From Streptomyces sp. NBC_01717 (GTDB lineage Bacteria > Actinomycetota > Actinomycetes > Streptomycetales > Streptomycetaceae): a DNA stretch of 64,000 nt. The translations under genes and the position numbers were made by a program. This document shows positions 54,810 to 63,679 of the stretch, in pieces; the first letter of the stretch is position 1; every line of letters begins with the position of its first letter. The DNA lies in NCBI RefSeq assembly GCF_036248255.1, contig NZ_CP109179.1:496001-560000 (forward strand). Direction: 5' to 3'. The notes under the pieces were generated by a model that worked only from the letters and a program-made list of their open reading frames with translations, did no database searches and was not told the origin of the DNA.

Positions 54810-55109
54810 CCCTGCCACCTCCTTCGAGCGGGAGCAGTCCCTTGCAGCGGGGTGCGTGCATCTGAGACTTTCAGTGCGATGCGAGGCACGAGGCCGGAGA
54901 CTTGGGCTAAGACAGCGATCACGGGTCCTCGATGGTGAATGTGGGTGCCTGTGGGTCAGCAGTTCTTCGCGCCAGCACGGCGGGCGTGATGGCGTTGCGC
55001 AGTGTGGGCTGATCATTGTCGCGTAGCTGCGGTCTGCTTGTCGGTTTTTCGTAGACACTTGGCGGGCGCGCGCACGGAGCGCGGGAGCATGCGGACGGCG
55101 CACGCGGTC
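54810..55109. other. no supported gene
   Basis: 300 bp upstream of the RES gene and downstream of the WD40 gene; promoter of the RES gene is expected here, but no clear -35/-10 is seen. Confidence 0.35.
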
Positions 55110-57425
55110 TCACAAGCGGTCGTGGTGGACGCGAAAGATCATTGTTCCTGCTTCCCCCGTTGCAAGGAGGACAGTGGAAGGTTCACTGCTGTGCTGATGC
55201 GGGGCCACGCGTAGCGCGTTGACGGGATACCCGATGACGATCTGCAAGAGTTGCCTGTTTGCGGAGGCGTCCCACAGATGAATGCTGGTGCTTCCGGCTG
55301 CGGCGAAGACGACTCGCCGACCATGGATTCGGAAGGCTGTCACGGCGTTGAGATCACCGTCGCGCGGATTGAACTCGTGCACAGGTTTGGCTACTGACTC
55401 CAAGTCCCAGAGTTTGAGCGTGCCGACCTGACCAGCCGTCACCAGTTGCCGACCTGTTCTGTCGTCAGATGGCTCAAAGGCAACGTCGTTGACGATGTTC
55501 TGATCGCATCGGATCGTGGGGCCGTGCTGGGTGAGGCTTGTGGTGTCCCAGATCCGGAGGTTGCCATCGCTGCCCCCTGATGCGAGTAACGCGCCACTTG
55601 CGGTGCGGGTCGAGGCGAGGCAACGGACGCTGAACTTATGGTCCGTGAAGACAGCTACAGGTTCGTGCGTGTGCAGGTCCCACAGGCGCACCGAACCGTC
55701 TGCGCTGCCGCTGGCCAGGAGGCTGGACCGACCTGAACCGGGTACCGCTTCGAGGGCCAGTGCTGGCGAGTAATGACCTTTCAGTCTCACTTCTGTCGAC
55801 GAGTGACGTTCGGCGTTCGGGTCAAGAATCACGATGCTGTTGTCGCTCAGGGCTGCGGCTACGAGCATTCGCTGGTGCACGCGTACCCAGGCCAGTGCGG
55901 TGACCGTTTCATGGTCGATGACAGGTCGTTTCTCTCCGGTGTCGATGTCCCATGTGAGGGTGCGGGTCCCCTCGCTGATGGCGAGGAGGTGCGCGGGACC
56001 TGAAGACAGGGCGCTTGCAGTGATGGGGTTCCAGGCGGGGCGTCCGTGCTGAAAAGTGTTTCCGGTCAGAGGCCAGTTTCGGACAGTGCGGTCGGCGCCG
56101 GCTGTGATGAGGCGGGCACCCGAGCGACCGGACAGGGACGTGAGGGCGTTGATCGGAGCGGAGTGTGCCTGCAGAGATTCACCGATGGGCTCCAGGGGGT
56201 GGGTCTGCCACAGACACACGGTGCCGTCAGCTCCCGCGGAGGCGAGGGCTTGCCGATCGTCGACGGTGACCATGGCCAAGGCCGTGATGGGTCCGTTCAT
56301 CGCCTTGTCGGCTCTGGCCATTCGGGGATGTCTCGTGCTGGCGGCGTCATGAAGGAAGAGGTTGCCGTTTGTGTCGCCGCCGGCGTAGTGCCCGGGTGCG
56401 GGCAGGGCGACGAGAGCGCGAATGGTTGCGGGATGGCGGGAGTGCGTGAGTGCCGCACGGCCGTCGAAGCAGCTGACGGTGTCGTGCTGGGCGTAGAGCA
56501 GGAGTCCGGACCCGTCTGGCAGAGTCGTGCCGCGGAGGAGGGCTGCTGCTCGTTCCAGCCTGGGAAGAGGGATGTCGACCTCTTGGAACGCCGCGGTGTT
56601 GAAGGCGGCGATGTAGCCATCGCTGAAGGCGGCTAGAAGCACCGGCGCACGGTTTTGGGGTTTGTAAAGGGTCAGCGAGCTGACCCAGGTGCCGGGGCGC
56701 TGGTGAATCTGTCCGATGGTTCGGCCGCGGGGTGCGTCCAGGATGGTGACGGTGCCATCGGTGCTTCCTGTTGCGAGAAGGCCTTCGTGCAGGGGCAGCA
56801 AGTGGTCGACTGCGCCTTCGTGTACGGCGATCGGTGGAACGGCCGTGGAACCGTCGTGCCTGAGGACGCGGACGACACCATGGTCGTCTCCTGTGACCAG
56901 CAGAGTCCGGCTTTTTGAGCGGCGCCCTGGGGCCACCGTGGTGAGGGACGTAACGGCAGCGTCGTTGAGAGCCCATACGTTGTCCGGGCTCGCGCAGTCA
57001 CTCCAGAGTGGGGAGACAGGCGAGCCTGCGAACGGCGTGGGCTTGGAGTGCGAGTGCATACGAGGTTTGTGGCGTGAGGTGGCGGCGTGGTGGGCCAGGT
57101 GCAGACTTGTCAGCCGGGACATGGGGCTGAGGTTGTGTGAATAGGGCTCCAGCTTTGCCCAGGCCTGGAGCCATTGCTGTCGTGCTGAAGGGCTGTCTCC
57201 TACGGCGAGCAGGCGGCCGAGCGCGGAGCTGGACTCCCATGGCAGGAGGGCAGGGGGTACGTGTGCGTCGTCCAGCACGCGACCCTGAGCCGCGTGCTGG
57301 GCAAGGTGGCGGCGCAGGTAGGGATGGGGGGGAATGTGGGGGTCGTCGGGTACCAGTTCGGCCAGTGCGGCGGCGAGCTGGCGGTGGATCTCGGCGTGCC
57401 GGTCGCCGCTCGGTCGCTGACTCAT
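55110..57425 (-). CDS. WD40 repeat protein
   Basis: A 771-residue soluble protein. After an N-terminal helical region of ~150 residues come about 13 WD40-like repeats filling residues 150-771, enough for two β-propellers: TGSTDGTVTILDAPRG, SAGADGTVCLWQTHPLE, TAGADRTVRNWPLTG, ASGSADGSVRLWDLHTHEPV, ASGGSDGNLRIWDTTSLT and GTLKLWDLESVAKPV. There is no ATPase or protease domain, so it is probably the sensor or scaffold for the caspase-STAND protein upstream. Its ATG (57425) overlaps that gene's stop by 4 bp, indicating translational coupling. Confidence 0.9.
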   Translation of the reverse strand: MSQRPSGDRHAEIHRQLAAALAELVPDDPHIPPHPYLRRHLAQHAAQGRVLDDAHVPPALLPWESSSALGRLLAVGDSPSARQQWLQAWAKLEPYSHNLSPMSRLTSLHLAHHAATSRHKPRMHSHSKPTPFAGSPVSPLWSDCASPDNVWALNDAAVTSLTTVAPGRRSKSRTLLVTGDDHGVVRVLRHDGSTAVPPIAVHEGAVDHLLPLHEGLLATGSTDGTVTILDAPRGRTIGQIHQRPGTWVSSLTLYKPQNRAPVLLAAFSDGYIAAFNTAAFQEVDIPLPRLERAAALLRGTTLPDGSGLLLYAQHDTVSCFDGRAALTHSRHPATIRALVALPAPGHYAGGDTNGNLFLHDAASTRHPRMARADKAMNGPITALAMVTVDDRQALASAGADGTVCLWQTHPLEPIGESLQAHSAPINALTSLSGRSGARLITAGADRTVRNWPLTGNTFQHGRPAWNPITASALSSGPAHLLAISEGTRTLTWDIDTGEKRPVIDHETVTALAWVRVHQRMLVAAALSDNSIVILDPNAERHSSTEVRLKGHYSPALALEAVPGSGRSSLLASGSADGSVRLWDLHTHEPVAVFTDHKFSVRCLASTRTASGALLASGGSDGNLRIWDTTSLTQHGPTIRCDQNIVNDVAFEPSDDRTGRQLVTAGQVGTLKLWDLESVAKPVHEFNPRDGDLNAVTAFRIHGRRVVFAAAGSTSIHLWDASANRQLLQIVIGYPVNALRVAPHQHSSEPSTVLLATGEAGTMIFRVHHDRL

Positions 57426-59533
57426 GCGGTGTCACCCAGATCGAGCTGGTTGGGGTCGAGGTCGCGGAGGGCCTCGGCGAGCGCTTCGTGGGCAGGCCTG
57501 TAGACCCGCCGGTTGTCTTCGTGATCGTGCGCAAGATAGCCGTTCAATCGGCTCTTGAGCAGCTTTTGTATCATTTCGTCCCAGTCGTCGCGTGAGCGTC
57601 TCAGTAAGACTCTCGCCATCTGCGGCCAGATGTTCGACCAGGGGATTCCAGCTCCCTCGGCGAACGCGGATGCGCGCAAGAGCGCCAGCGCCACATCGGC
57701 GGGAAGGCCGTCCGCTGCGACGAGCATGAGATCGCGCTTAAGAAGCCCGGTGGTCCCCCGCTGCAGCATCTTCTGCCACTCGGGTTGTCGTGCGACGGCG
57801 GCAGGATCGTCTGCCCTGCGCAACTGCTCGCCGGCGAGGCGGGCGTCGATGAAGGATGGCCACACTTCGGGCGCCACGAGTTCAGCTGCTTCCTGAGCCG
57901 TATCGCGGTGTCCGCCATCACAGATGAGCGCATGCAGGTACAGCTCAATGTCCTTCTTGCTGCCCTCGTCGTCCGTACGCTGCTCTTCCGCAGCCGGAAA
58001 TACAGCTTGCAGTGCCTCGACTAGTCCCTGTTCCTCATCCGGTAACGCAGTTCTCGACGCGCTGAGGGGCCGACTGGAGCGCACCCCGATGAGCAGGCGC
58101 AGGCCGGCCGGAGAGGTTGGGGGTGGCGGGTCGGTGTCTTGACGCGGGTTCGGAACATGAGCGAGCTGCGGTGCACAGAATTCACTGAGCGGGGCCAGGA
58201 CGTCCTCGATAATGCGATGACGCTCGTCTGCCTCATCAAGGCCGTCAATGAGGATCGTCACTGGCTCGCTACGGGCGCGCAGCGTCTGGACAATCTGCTG
58301 CGTCCATTCGACGACAGGATCCCGAATCGATCCGGGATGCTCGGGTGCCACGCCCAGGGCCTGGAGAATGTCGCCGGCCAGATCTGCTGCGCCACGGTGG
58401 CGCGCGAGGACTGCCGCGGTGATTGAGCCAGGAGCTGGCACCGTCTCGGCATCGACCAGGTCCATGGCCGTCTTGAAGATGGGCTCGTCACGAAAGGTTG
58501 GGCTGCTCAGCACAACGGCACGAGCAAGGAGGGCGGACTTGCCGCTGCCGGCGCTCCCCGTGATCAGCAGGACCCCCCGTGCACGCGCTCCGCTCAGGAA
58601 TTCTGCGACCCTGCGATTGAGGTCTTCGCGCCCGCGGAAGTACCACCCAGAATCGTCGTCCTGTGTTCGTCCGGTTGCACGGTCAAGCCAATAGTCGTCA
58701 GTAGGAGTGCTGGCCTGCCGCCGGCCCACCCCGACCAGCTCGCGTACGTGACGGTATCCGGGGTTAGGGATACAAGGCGTGGGGGTGAGGTGGCCACTGC
58801 CATCGATCAGGCGGTGCAAACGGTGCTGCTTTATGGCCTCCGGCGTGCCTAACCCGCGTTCGAACTCCTCCATGAGATCAGCGACGCTGAGATGGGGGGT
58901 CGTGATCCCCGCGGTTGTCCGCAAGCGGTGAAAGGCGCCACGTAGCAGTGTGGGAAATCTCCTTACCTGCACAGGCTTGTCATGCCCGCAAGTGACCAGC
59001 ACGTCGAGGCTGCACCTGGCCTTCCGGTCAGCCCGGATATCCTCATACAGGTTGGCAACCTCGCTGTGAATCTTTCCGGCGTAGCAAGTATTGACAATGA
59101 CGAGGACGTTCTCGGCGTGCGAGTCGAGGGCAGCGGTGATGAGCTCCGTGGTGCGCATCGAGGTGTTGAGATGACGCCCTTTGACAGAGTCTGGCAGTTT
59201 GAGAAAGTGCGTCCGCGAGCCGGAAACACCATGCCCCGTGATGAACAGGACCAGTGCCTGGCCTTCCATCTCCCGCACGCGGTGTCGACGCAGGAAGTCT
59301 TCGATGTCGTCGCGGGTCTTCAACTCTGGCGGAGGGACCTGGCGGAAGGCGGTCCCTGGGTCGTGGGCGGACCACCACTCCGCGACGACCTGCAGCTGCT
59401 CGTCGATGCCGGCAGTGAACTCGTCATCGTCGTCCTCGTAGTCACGCACCGCCACGGTGAGCAGAGTCCGTTGTGCCGCAACAGCTACCTCAGGGTCCTG
59501 TGTTTGCGTGAACTCCCCCGCCGCTTTCTGCAT
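57422..59533 (-). CDS. caspase-like protease fused to a STAND (P-loop) ATPase
   Basis: A 703-residue protein. The N-terminal ~240 residues form a caspase/metacaspase-like C14 domain: TLLTVAVRDYEDDDDEF as the first strand, His101 in LVLFITGHGVSGS and Cys150 in VLVIVNTCYAGK, the expected His-Cys dyad. A linker leads to an ATPase with FRGREDLNRRVAEFL, Walker A GSAGSGKS (326-333) and Walker B TILIDGLDEAD (426-436), then a winged-helix/helical C-terminus (AEGAGIPWSNIWPQMARVLL). No repeats are present; the WD40 repeats are on the next gene. ATG 59533 is the best start, 18 bp from the divergent hydrolase ATG. Caspase-STAND proteins act in bacterial regulated cell death and phage defence; that role is inferred here. 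Confidence 0.88.
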   Translation of the reverse strand: MQKAAGEFTQTQDPEVAVAAQRTLLTVAVRDYEDDDDEFTAGIDEQLQVVAEWWSAHDPGTAFRQVPPPELKTRDDIEDFLRRHRVREMEGQALVLFITGHGVSGSRTHFLKLPDSVKGRHLNTSMRTTELITAALDSHAENVLVIVNTCYAGKIHSEVANLYEDIRADRKARCSLDVLVTCGHDKPVQVRRFPTLLRGAFHRLRTTAGITTPHLSVADLMEEFERGLGTPEAIKQHRLHRLIDGSGHLTPTPCIPNPGYRHVRELVGVGRRQASTPTDDYWLDRATGRTQDDDSGWYFRGREDLNRRVAEFLSGARARGVLLITGSAGSGKSALLARAVVLSSPTFRDEPIFKTAMDLVDAETVPAPGSITAAVLARHRGAADLAGDILQALGVAPEHPGSIRDPVVEWTQQIVQTLRARSEPVTILIDGLDEADERHRIIEDVLAPLSEFCAPQLAHVPNPRQDTDPPPPTSPAGLRLLIGVRSSRPLSASRTALPDEEQGLVEALQAVFPAAEEQRTDDEGSKKDIELYLHALICDGGHRDTAQEAAELVAPEVWPSFIDARLAGEQLRRADDPAAVARQPEWQKMLQRGTTGLLKRDLMLVAADGLPADVALALLRASAFAEGAGIPWSNIWPQMARVLLRRSRDDWDEMIQKLLKSRLNGYLAHDHEDNRRVYRPAHEALAEALRDLDPNQLDLGDTA

Positions 59534-59551
59534 CTCTCTAGTGTTCCAGTC

Positions 59552-61054
59552 ATGACCGAGCCACCGCAGAAGAATCTGCCGGGCCACAGCCCAGGCAGTT
59601 GGCCCCACACTCCACCCGGGCTGACCCCGACCATCACGCACGACGCGGTCGTCATCGTCCCCGGAATCATGGGGAGCGAGCTGTACGACACCACTACCGG
59701 CGACGTGCTTTGGGGCTTAGCCAACCCCAAGTGGCTCGCCAAAGCCTGGCTGACAAAGCCCGGCCTCTCTCCCTTGCACCTCACAGCCGAGGAACAGGCC
59801 GGCGAGTTCGGCCGTATCAAGGCGCGGCGGCTCCTACAAACACCCGCTTGGAGCCCATTCCTGCGGGGCATCGAGCCGTACCACAAACTGACCCGAGCCA
59901 TCGAGAACCCCGTCGCGGATCCCGCTGCGGTCATGCCGTTCCCGTACGACTGGCGCCTGCCTGTCGAGGTCAACGCCCGCCTGCTAGCAGGCGCCGCTCG
60001 TGAACATCTGGAGCAGTGGCGCAGACATCCCGCCCACACAGCGGCTCGCCGTCAGGCAGTGGATGAGCGCCAGGCCCGCCTTGTGTTCATCGCCCACTCG
60101 ATGGGCGGTCTGGTCACGTACGCAGCACTTACGCTCGGATTCGATAATGATCTCGCGGCAGACACTCGCGGGGCCATGACGCTCGGCACCCCGTTCCACG
60201 GATCCGTCGTCGCAGCGAGCATTCTCAACTCCATCCAAGGCGCCCCACTGCCCCTGCCACACAACCGGCTCGCTGCTCTCGCCGCAACGATGCCAGGTGT
60301 CCACGACCTGCTCCCCCGCTTCGTCTGCCTCGAGGAAGGCCTCAATGTCCGTCGCCTCACACCGACGGATGTCGCCGCCTTGGGCGGTGACAAGGATCTT
60401 GCCAGGAACTCGCAGATGTTCTTTGACAACCTCTACTCGCAACCGTTCCCGCACCATCGCCCAGTCGTAGGAATTCGTCAGGACACAGTGCAGTCCATGC
60501 GGCTGGAAGATGGCACGGTCATTGCCTCCGAGTACTGCTTCCGCAGCAACACGGACGGCGAGGCGATGCGCGACCTAAATGGGACCCCGCGTCGTTTTCA
60601 AGTCTGGGGCGACGGAACAGTGCACCGGGAGTCCGCATCCTTGACACGTCGTACCCTGCCAATTGCCTCGCAACACGGTGCGCTCGCCAGCGGCAAAGCG
60701 GCACTGCAAGCCGTCGCAGACTTCCTCTTGGAAGATGATCATCTCGGTCCCGACCAGGCCAACGAGGGCCTTGGCCTGAAGGTCCCGGACTACGTAGTAC
60801 CCAACTCCGAATGGGCCATCCGCGTAGCGGGCACCGATGATCCCTCCGGTGTCGACTGCACCGTGGCCTCGGTTGACGGTGACTTTCAACGGGAAGCTCG
60901 CTTGTACGCGAGCGACGGCGACGCACTCGGAGCAAGCATGAAGGTTCCCAGGATCGGCCTGTACCGGGTCACGGTGGAGGCGGATTACGTCACGTCCCCC
61001 TTGACACAGCTCGTATTCGCCGGCGCCGACGGTGTGATGCCACTCAACGAATGA
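59552..61054 (+). CDS. LCAT-like alpha/beta hydrolase (lipase/acyltransferase)
   Basis: A 500-residue α/β hydrolase. VVIVPGIMGSELYDTTTGDV at about 33-52 is the lecithin:cholesterol acyltransferase/PGAP1-like oxyanion region; PFPYDWRLPVEVNARLL has the LCAT YDWR; the nucleophile is Ser183 in VFIAHSMGGLVTYAAL; an Asp/His likely follow, the His in VWGDGTVHRESA. The last ~100 residues form a β-rich domain (VAGTDDPSGVDCTVASVDGD). No signal peptide is visible, so it probably acts inside the cell, e.g. on membrane lipids. It is divergent from the caspase gene with 18 bp between start codons, so the promoters must overlap or transcripts be leaderless. Confidence 0.85.
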   Translation: MTEPPQKNLPGHSPGSWPHTPPGLTPTITHDAVVIVPGIMGSELYDTTTGDVLWGLANPKWLAKAWLTKPGLSPLHLTAEEQAGEFGRIKARRLLQTPAWSPFLRGIEPYHKLTRAIENPVADPAAVMPFPYDWRLPVEVNARLLAGAAREHLEQWRRHPAHTAARRQAVDERQARLVFIAHSMGGLVTYAALTLGFDNDLAADTRGAMTLGTPFHGSVVAASILNSIQGAPLPLPHNRLAALAATMPGVHDLLPRFVCLEEGLNVRRLTPTDVAALGGDKDLARNSQMFFDNLYSQPFPHHRPVVGIRQDTVQSMRLEDGTVIASEYCFRSNTDGEAMRDLNGTPRRFQVWGDGTVHRESASLTRRTLPIASQHGALASGKAALQAVADFLLEDDHLGPDQANEGLGLKVPDYVVPNSEWAIRVAGTDDPSGVDCTVASVDGDFQREARLYASDGDALGASMKVPRIGLYRVTVEADYVTSPLTQLVFAGADGVMPLNE

Positions 61055-61664
61055 CCCAGGTTGATCGATTCTCTGTCAGCGTTGGGTAAGGCCTCCCGCT
61101 TCCGGGTGAAGCACCTGCCGTGCCAGGCGTCATTGCATCCGGTGATCCGATCGCAGCCAGCCACGCTCAGCGACGCGACCCGGCGCGCGAACTCCCCACC
61201 CTCCGAGTTGCGCCGCCGCGGCACGCACGCAGAGAGTGCTGCGCTCCAGTCCAACGAGAGGCTCACCCTAGGAACGCCGGTACTGCGGGAGCCGATCGAG
61301 GACTTGCCCCGCTGCAGTGCAGCCCGGAAGTCATTGGCGCAGTCGCGTCCGGCGGCCTGGCGGGTTCCCGGCTAGCGACCGGCCTTGGAATCGGGGAACG
61401 ACGCGTGCCCCGAGGTAGCCGCGTTGCCTGATGGAGTGTCCGCCGAGCGGGCCGAGCAGGCACGGGAATTGCGCCCAGAGCAGCCCGAGCAGTGACAGAT
61501 GCTGACGCATCTGCCCGAGGGGTCCTCTCCACGAGAGCGGAGAGGAACCGCCTGGGGGGGCGTGTGTTACGGCCCTGCGTCCTGTCCGCGCTACTGAACT
61601 TGATTGAGTGATGTCGGAGCCGTTTGCCTGACAGCGGCACCACGGCTTCGGTAGCCGTTAGGGC
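61055..61664. other. no supported gene
   Basis: 600 bp of short overlapping frames. The right part probably belongs to the IS630-type element whose 3' end follows. Confidence 0.4.
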
Positions 61665-62033
61665 GCCCGCAAGAGCTTCTCGTGGCAGGACTATCGCGAC
61701 CTCCTGGTGCGGGCACACATCCAGCTCGACGGACCGATCGTGGTGGTCTGGGACAATCTCAACACCCATCTGGCCGCGGGGCTGAAGCGGTACGAGGCCG
61801 AACACGACTGGCTCACCACCGTCCGGCTTCCGCCGTATGCACCCGGCCTGAATCCCGTCGAGGCTGTCTGGTCACTCGTGCGCAGAGCAATGGCCAACAC
61901 CGCTTTCACCACACCCGACGACCTCGACCGCAAGCTCCGCAGCGAGTTACGCAGGATCCAACTCCGGCCCCGTCTCATCGACGGCTGTCTCACCGCCACA
62001 AGACTGTCCATCAACCCGCCGACCCCACCTTGA
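61665..62033 (+). pseudogene. IS630-family transposase, C-terminal half
   Basis: Reads SFSWQDYRDLLVRAHIQLDG, PIVVVWDNLNTHLAAGLKRY, VRLPPYAPGLNPVEAVWSLV and LRSELRRIQLRPRLIDGCL to TGA 62033. The DNLxxH Asp and the NPVE Glu of the DDE triad are present; the first Asp and the helix-turn-helix are missing. Confidence 0.8.
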
Positions 62034-62268
62034 AAACCTCCTTACGTTGTTGGTGGGTTGATTCCGGTCACTCGTAGGATCGGGAGGCCCAGGGGCACTG
62101 GGTGTGGCTGTCAACCTCATGCCGCAGGAGTGGCTTCTACTGATTGGCCGCCCGGTGCCCCGCGACGACTCGGCCACTGATTGGGATGCGCGCGACAAGA
62201 TCGCTTGGTAAGGACACGCTGGCGAGGTCGTCTGCTGGGACAAGTACTGGACGACTTCGGAGGTGGCC
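62034..62268 (+). other. non-coding 5' region of the IS110-family element (candidate bridge RNA region)
   Basis: 235 bp with no supported frame lie between the IS630 remnant and the IS110-family transposase. IS110-type elements encode a bridge RNA from the non-coding left end. I cannot assign the element's exact end or fold the RNA by eye; GGAGG at 62259-62263 is the transposase ribosome binding site. Confidence 0.35.
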
Positions 62269-63474
62269 ATGCCCGAACTGTGGGCCGGTACGGATGCGGG
62301 TAAAGCCGAGCATCACTGCGTGGTGATCGACTCCGACGGTCAGCGGAAGCTGTCGCGGCGGGTGGCCAACGACGAGACCGCGCTGCTGAATCTGATTGGC
62401 GATGTCCTCGCTCTGAGCGAAGACGAGCCGGTGACCTGGGCGATTGATCTCAACGCTGGTGGTGCCGCGCTGATGATCGCGTTGCTGACCAGCAACGGGC
62501 AACAGGTCCTCTATATCCCCGGTCGCACCGTCCATCACGCCTCCGGCTCCTACCGGGGCGATGGGAAGACCGACGCGAAAGACGCCTTCGTCATCGCCGA
62601 CCAGGCTCGGATGCGCCGCGACCTCCAACCGATGCGCCACGGCGACGACATCGCCCTTGACCTGCGGATTCTCACTTCGCGGCGGCTGGACCTGGCTGCG
62701 GACCGGACCCGGGGCATCAACCGGCTGCGGGCCCAGATGCTGGAGTACTTCCCCGCTCTGGAGCGGGCCTTCGACTACAGCACTTCAAAGGCTTCCCTGG
62801 TGCTGCTGACCGGCTACCAGAGCCCAGCCGCCCTCCGGCGGATCGGCAAGAACCGCCTCGCCGAGTGGCTGAAGAACCGCAAGGTCCGCAACTACAAGCT
62901 CGTCGCGGCCACCGCCGTCGAAGCCGCTGAGGCCCAGCACACTGCCGTCGCCGGGGAGAAGCTGGCCGCCACCATGGTTGCCAAGCTCGCGAGGGAAGTG
63001 ATGGCCCTCGATGAGGAGATCGCCGAAACCGACGTCCTGATCGAGGGCCGGTTTCGTGAGCACCCGTATGCCGAGGTCATCCTGAGCATGCCCGGCATAG
63101 GGCCCGTTCTAGCCGCGGAGTTCATCGCCCACACCGGCGGAGACATGAGTGTCTTCGGCAGCCCTGACCGCCTCGCCGGCGTCGCCGGCCTGGCCCCGGT
63201 TCCCAGGGACTCTGGACGGGTCAGCGGCAATATGCGCCGCCCACGGCGCTACTGCCGGCGCCTGCTGCGGGTCTTCTACATGTCCGCGCAGGTCGCTGCC
63301 CGCTGTTGCCCTACCTCGAAGGCGTTCTACGACCGCAAGAGAGCCGAAGGCAAGAACCACAGGCAAGCAGTCATCGCCCTCGCGCGGCGTCGATTGAACG
63401 TTCTCTGGGCCCTCATACGCGACGGCCGAGTCTTCGAGATCACCGCTCCGCCCAACCCTGCCGTCCTCGGATGA
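62269..63474 (+). CDS. IS110-family transposase (DEDD recombinase)
   Basis: A 401-residue, full-length IS110-type protein. The N-terminal RuvC-like DEDD domain begins MPELWAGTDAGKAEHHCVVI and has GDGKTDAKDAFVIADQARMR; the C-terminal transposase_20 domain has ILSMPGIGPVLAAEFIAHTG and the catalytic-Ser region LAGVAGLAPVPRDSGRVSGN. ATG 62269 follows CGGAGGTGGCC; GTG 62263 is in frame. It is intact and may be active. A small piece of a related transposase lies at 17.9 kb on the other strand. Confidence 0.9.
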   Translation: MPELWAGTDAGKAEHHCVVIDSDGQRKLSRRVANDETALLNLIGDVLALSEDEPVTWAIDLNAGGAALMIALLTSNGQQVLYIPGRTVHHASGSYRGDGKTDAKDAFVIADQARMRRDLQPMRHGDDIALDLRILTSRRLDLAADRTRGINRLRAQMLEYFPALERAFDYSTSKASLVLLTGYQSPAALRRIGKNRLAEWLKNRKVRNYKLVAATAVEAAEAQHTAVAGEKLAATMVAKLAREVMALDEEIAETDVLIEGRFREHPYAEVILSMPGIGPVLAAEFIAHTGGDMSVFGSPDRLAGVAGLAPVPRDSGRVSGNMRRPRRYCRRLLRVFYMSAQVAARCCPTSKAFYDRKRAEGKNHRQAVIALARRRLNVLWALIRDGRVFEITAPPNPAVLG

Positions 63475-63679
63475 ATCGCTCACAGCGCGTCACCGGACGA
63501 GATTGACAACTTCATTGGGAATCAGTAGCACTAGTTTGGAAGACCACGTATGCGGATCGCGGCTGACCTGCCGAGTCCCTGACCTGCTCTGGAGCGCGGC
63601 TTTCGCCGCTGTTCCCCGCGAGTCACCGGAAGGTCCCGCCGGGCCGGGCACGGAACGGGCCGCCGCGGATCTGTCTGGG

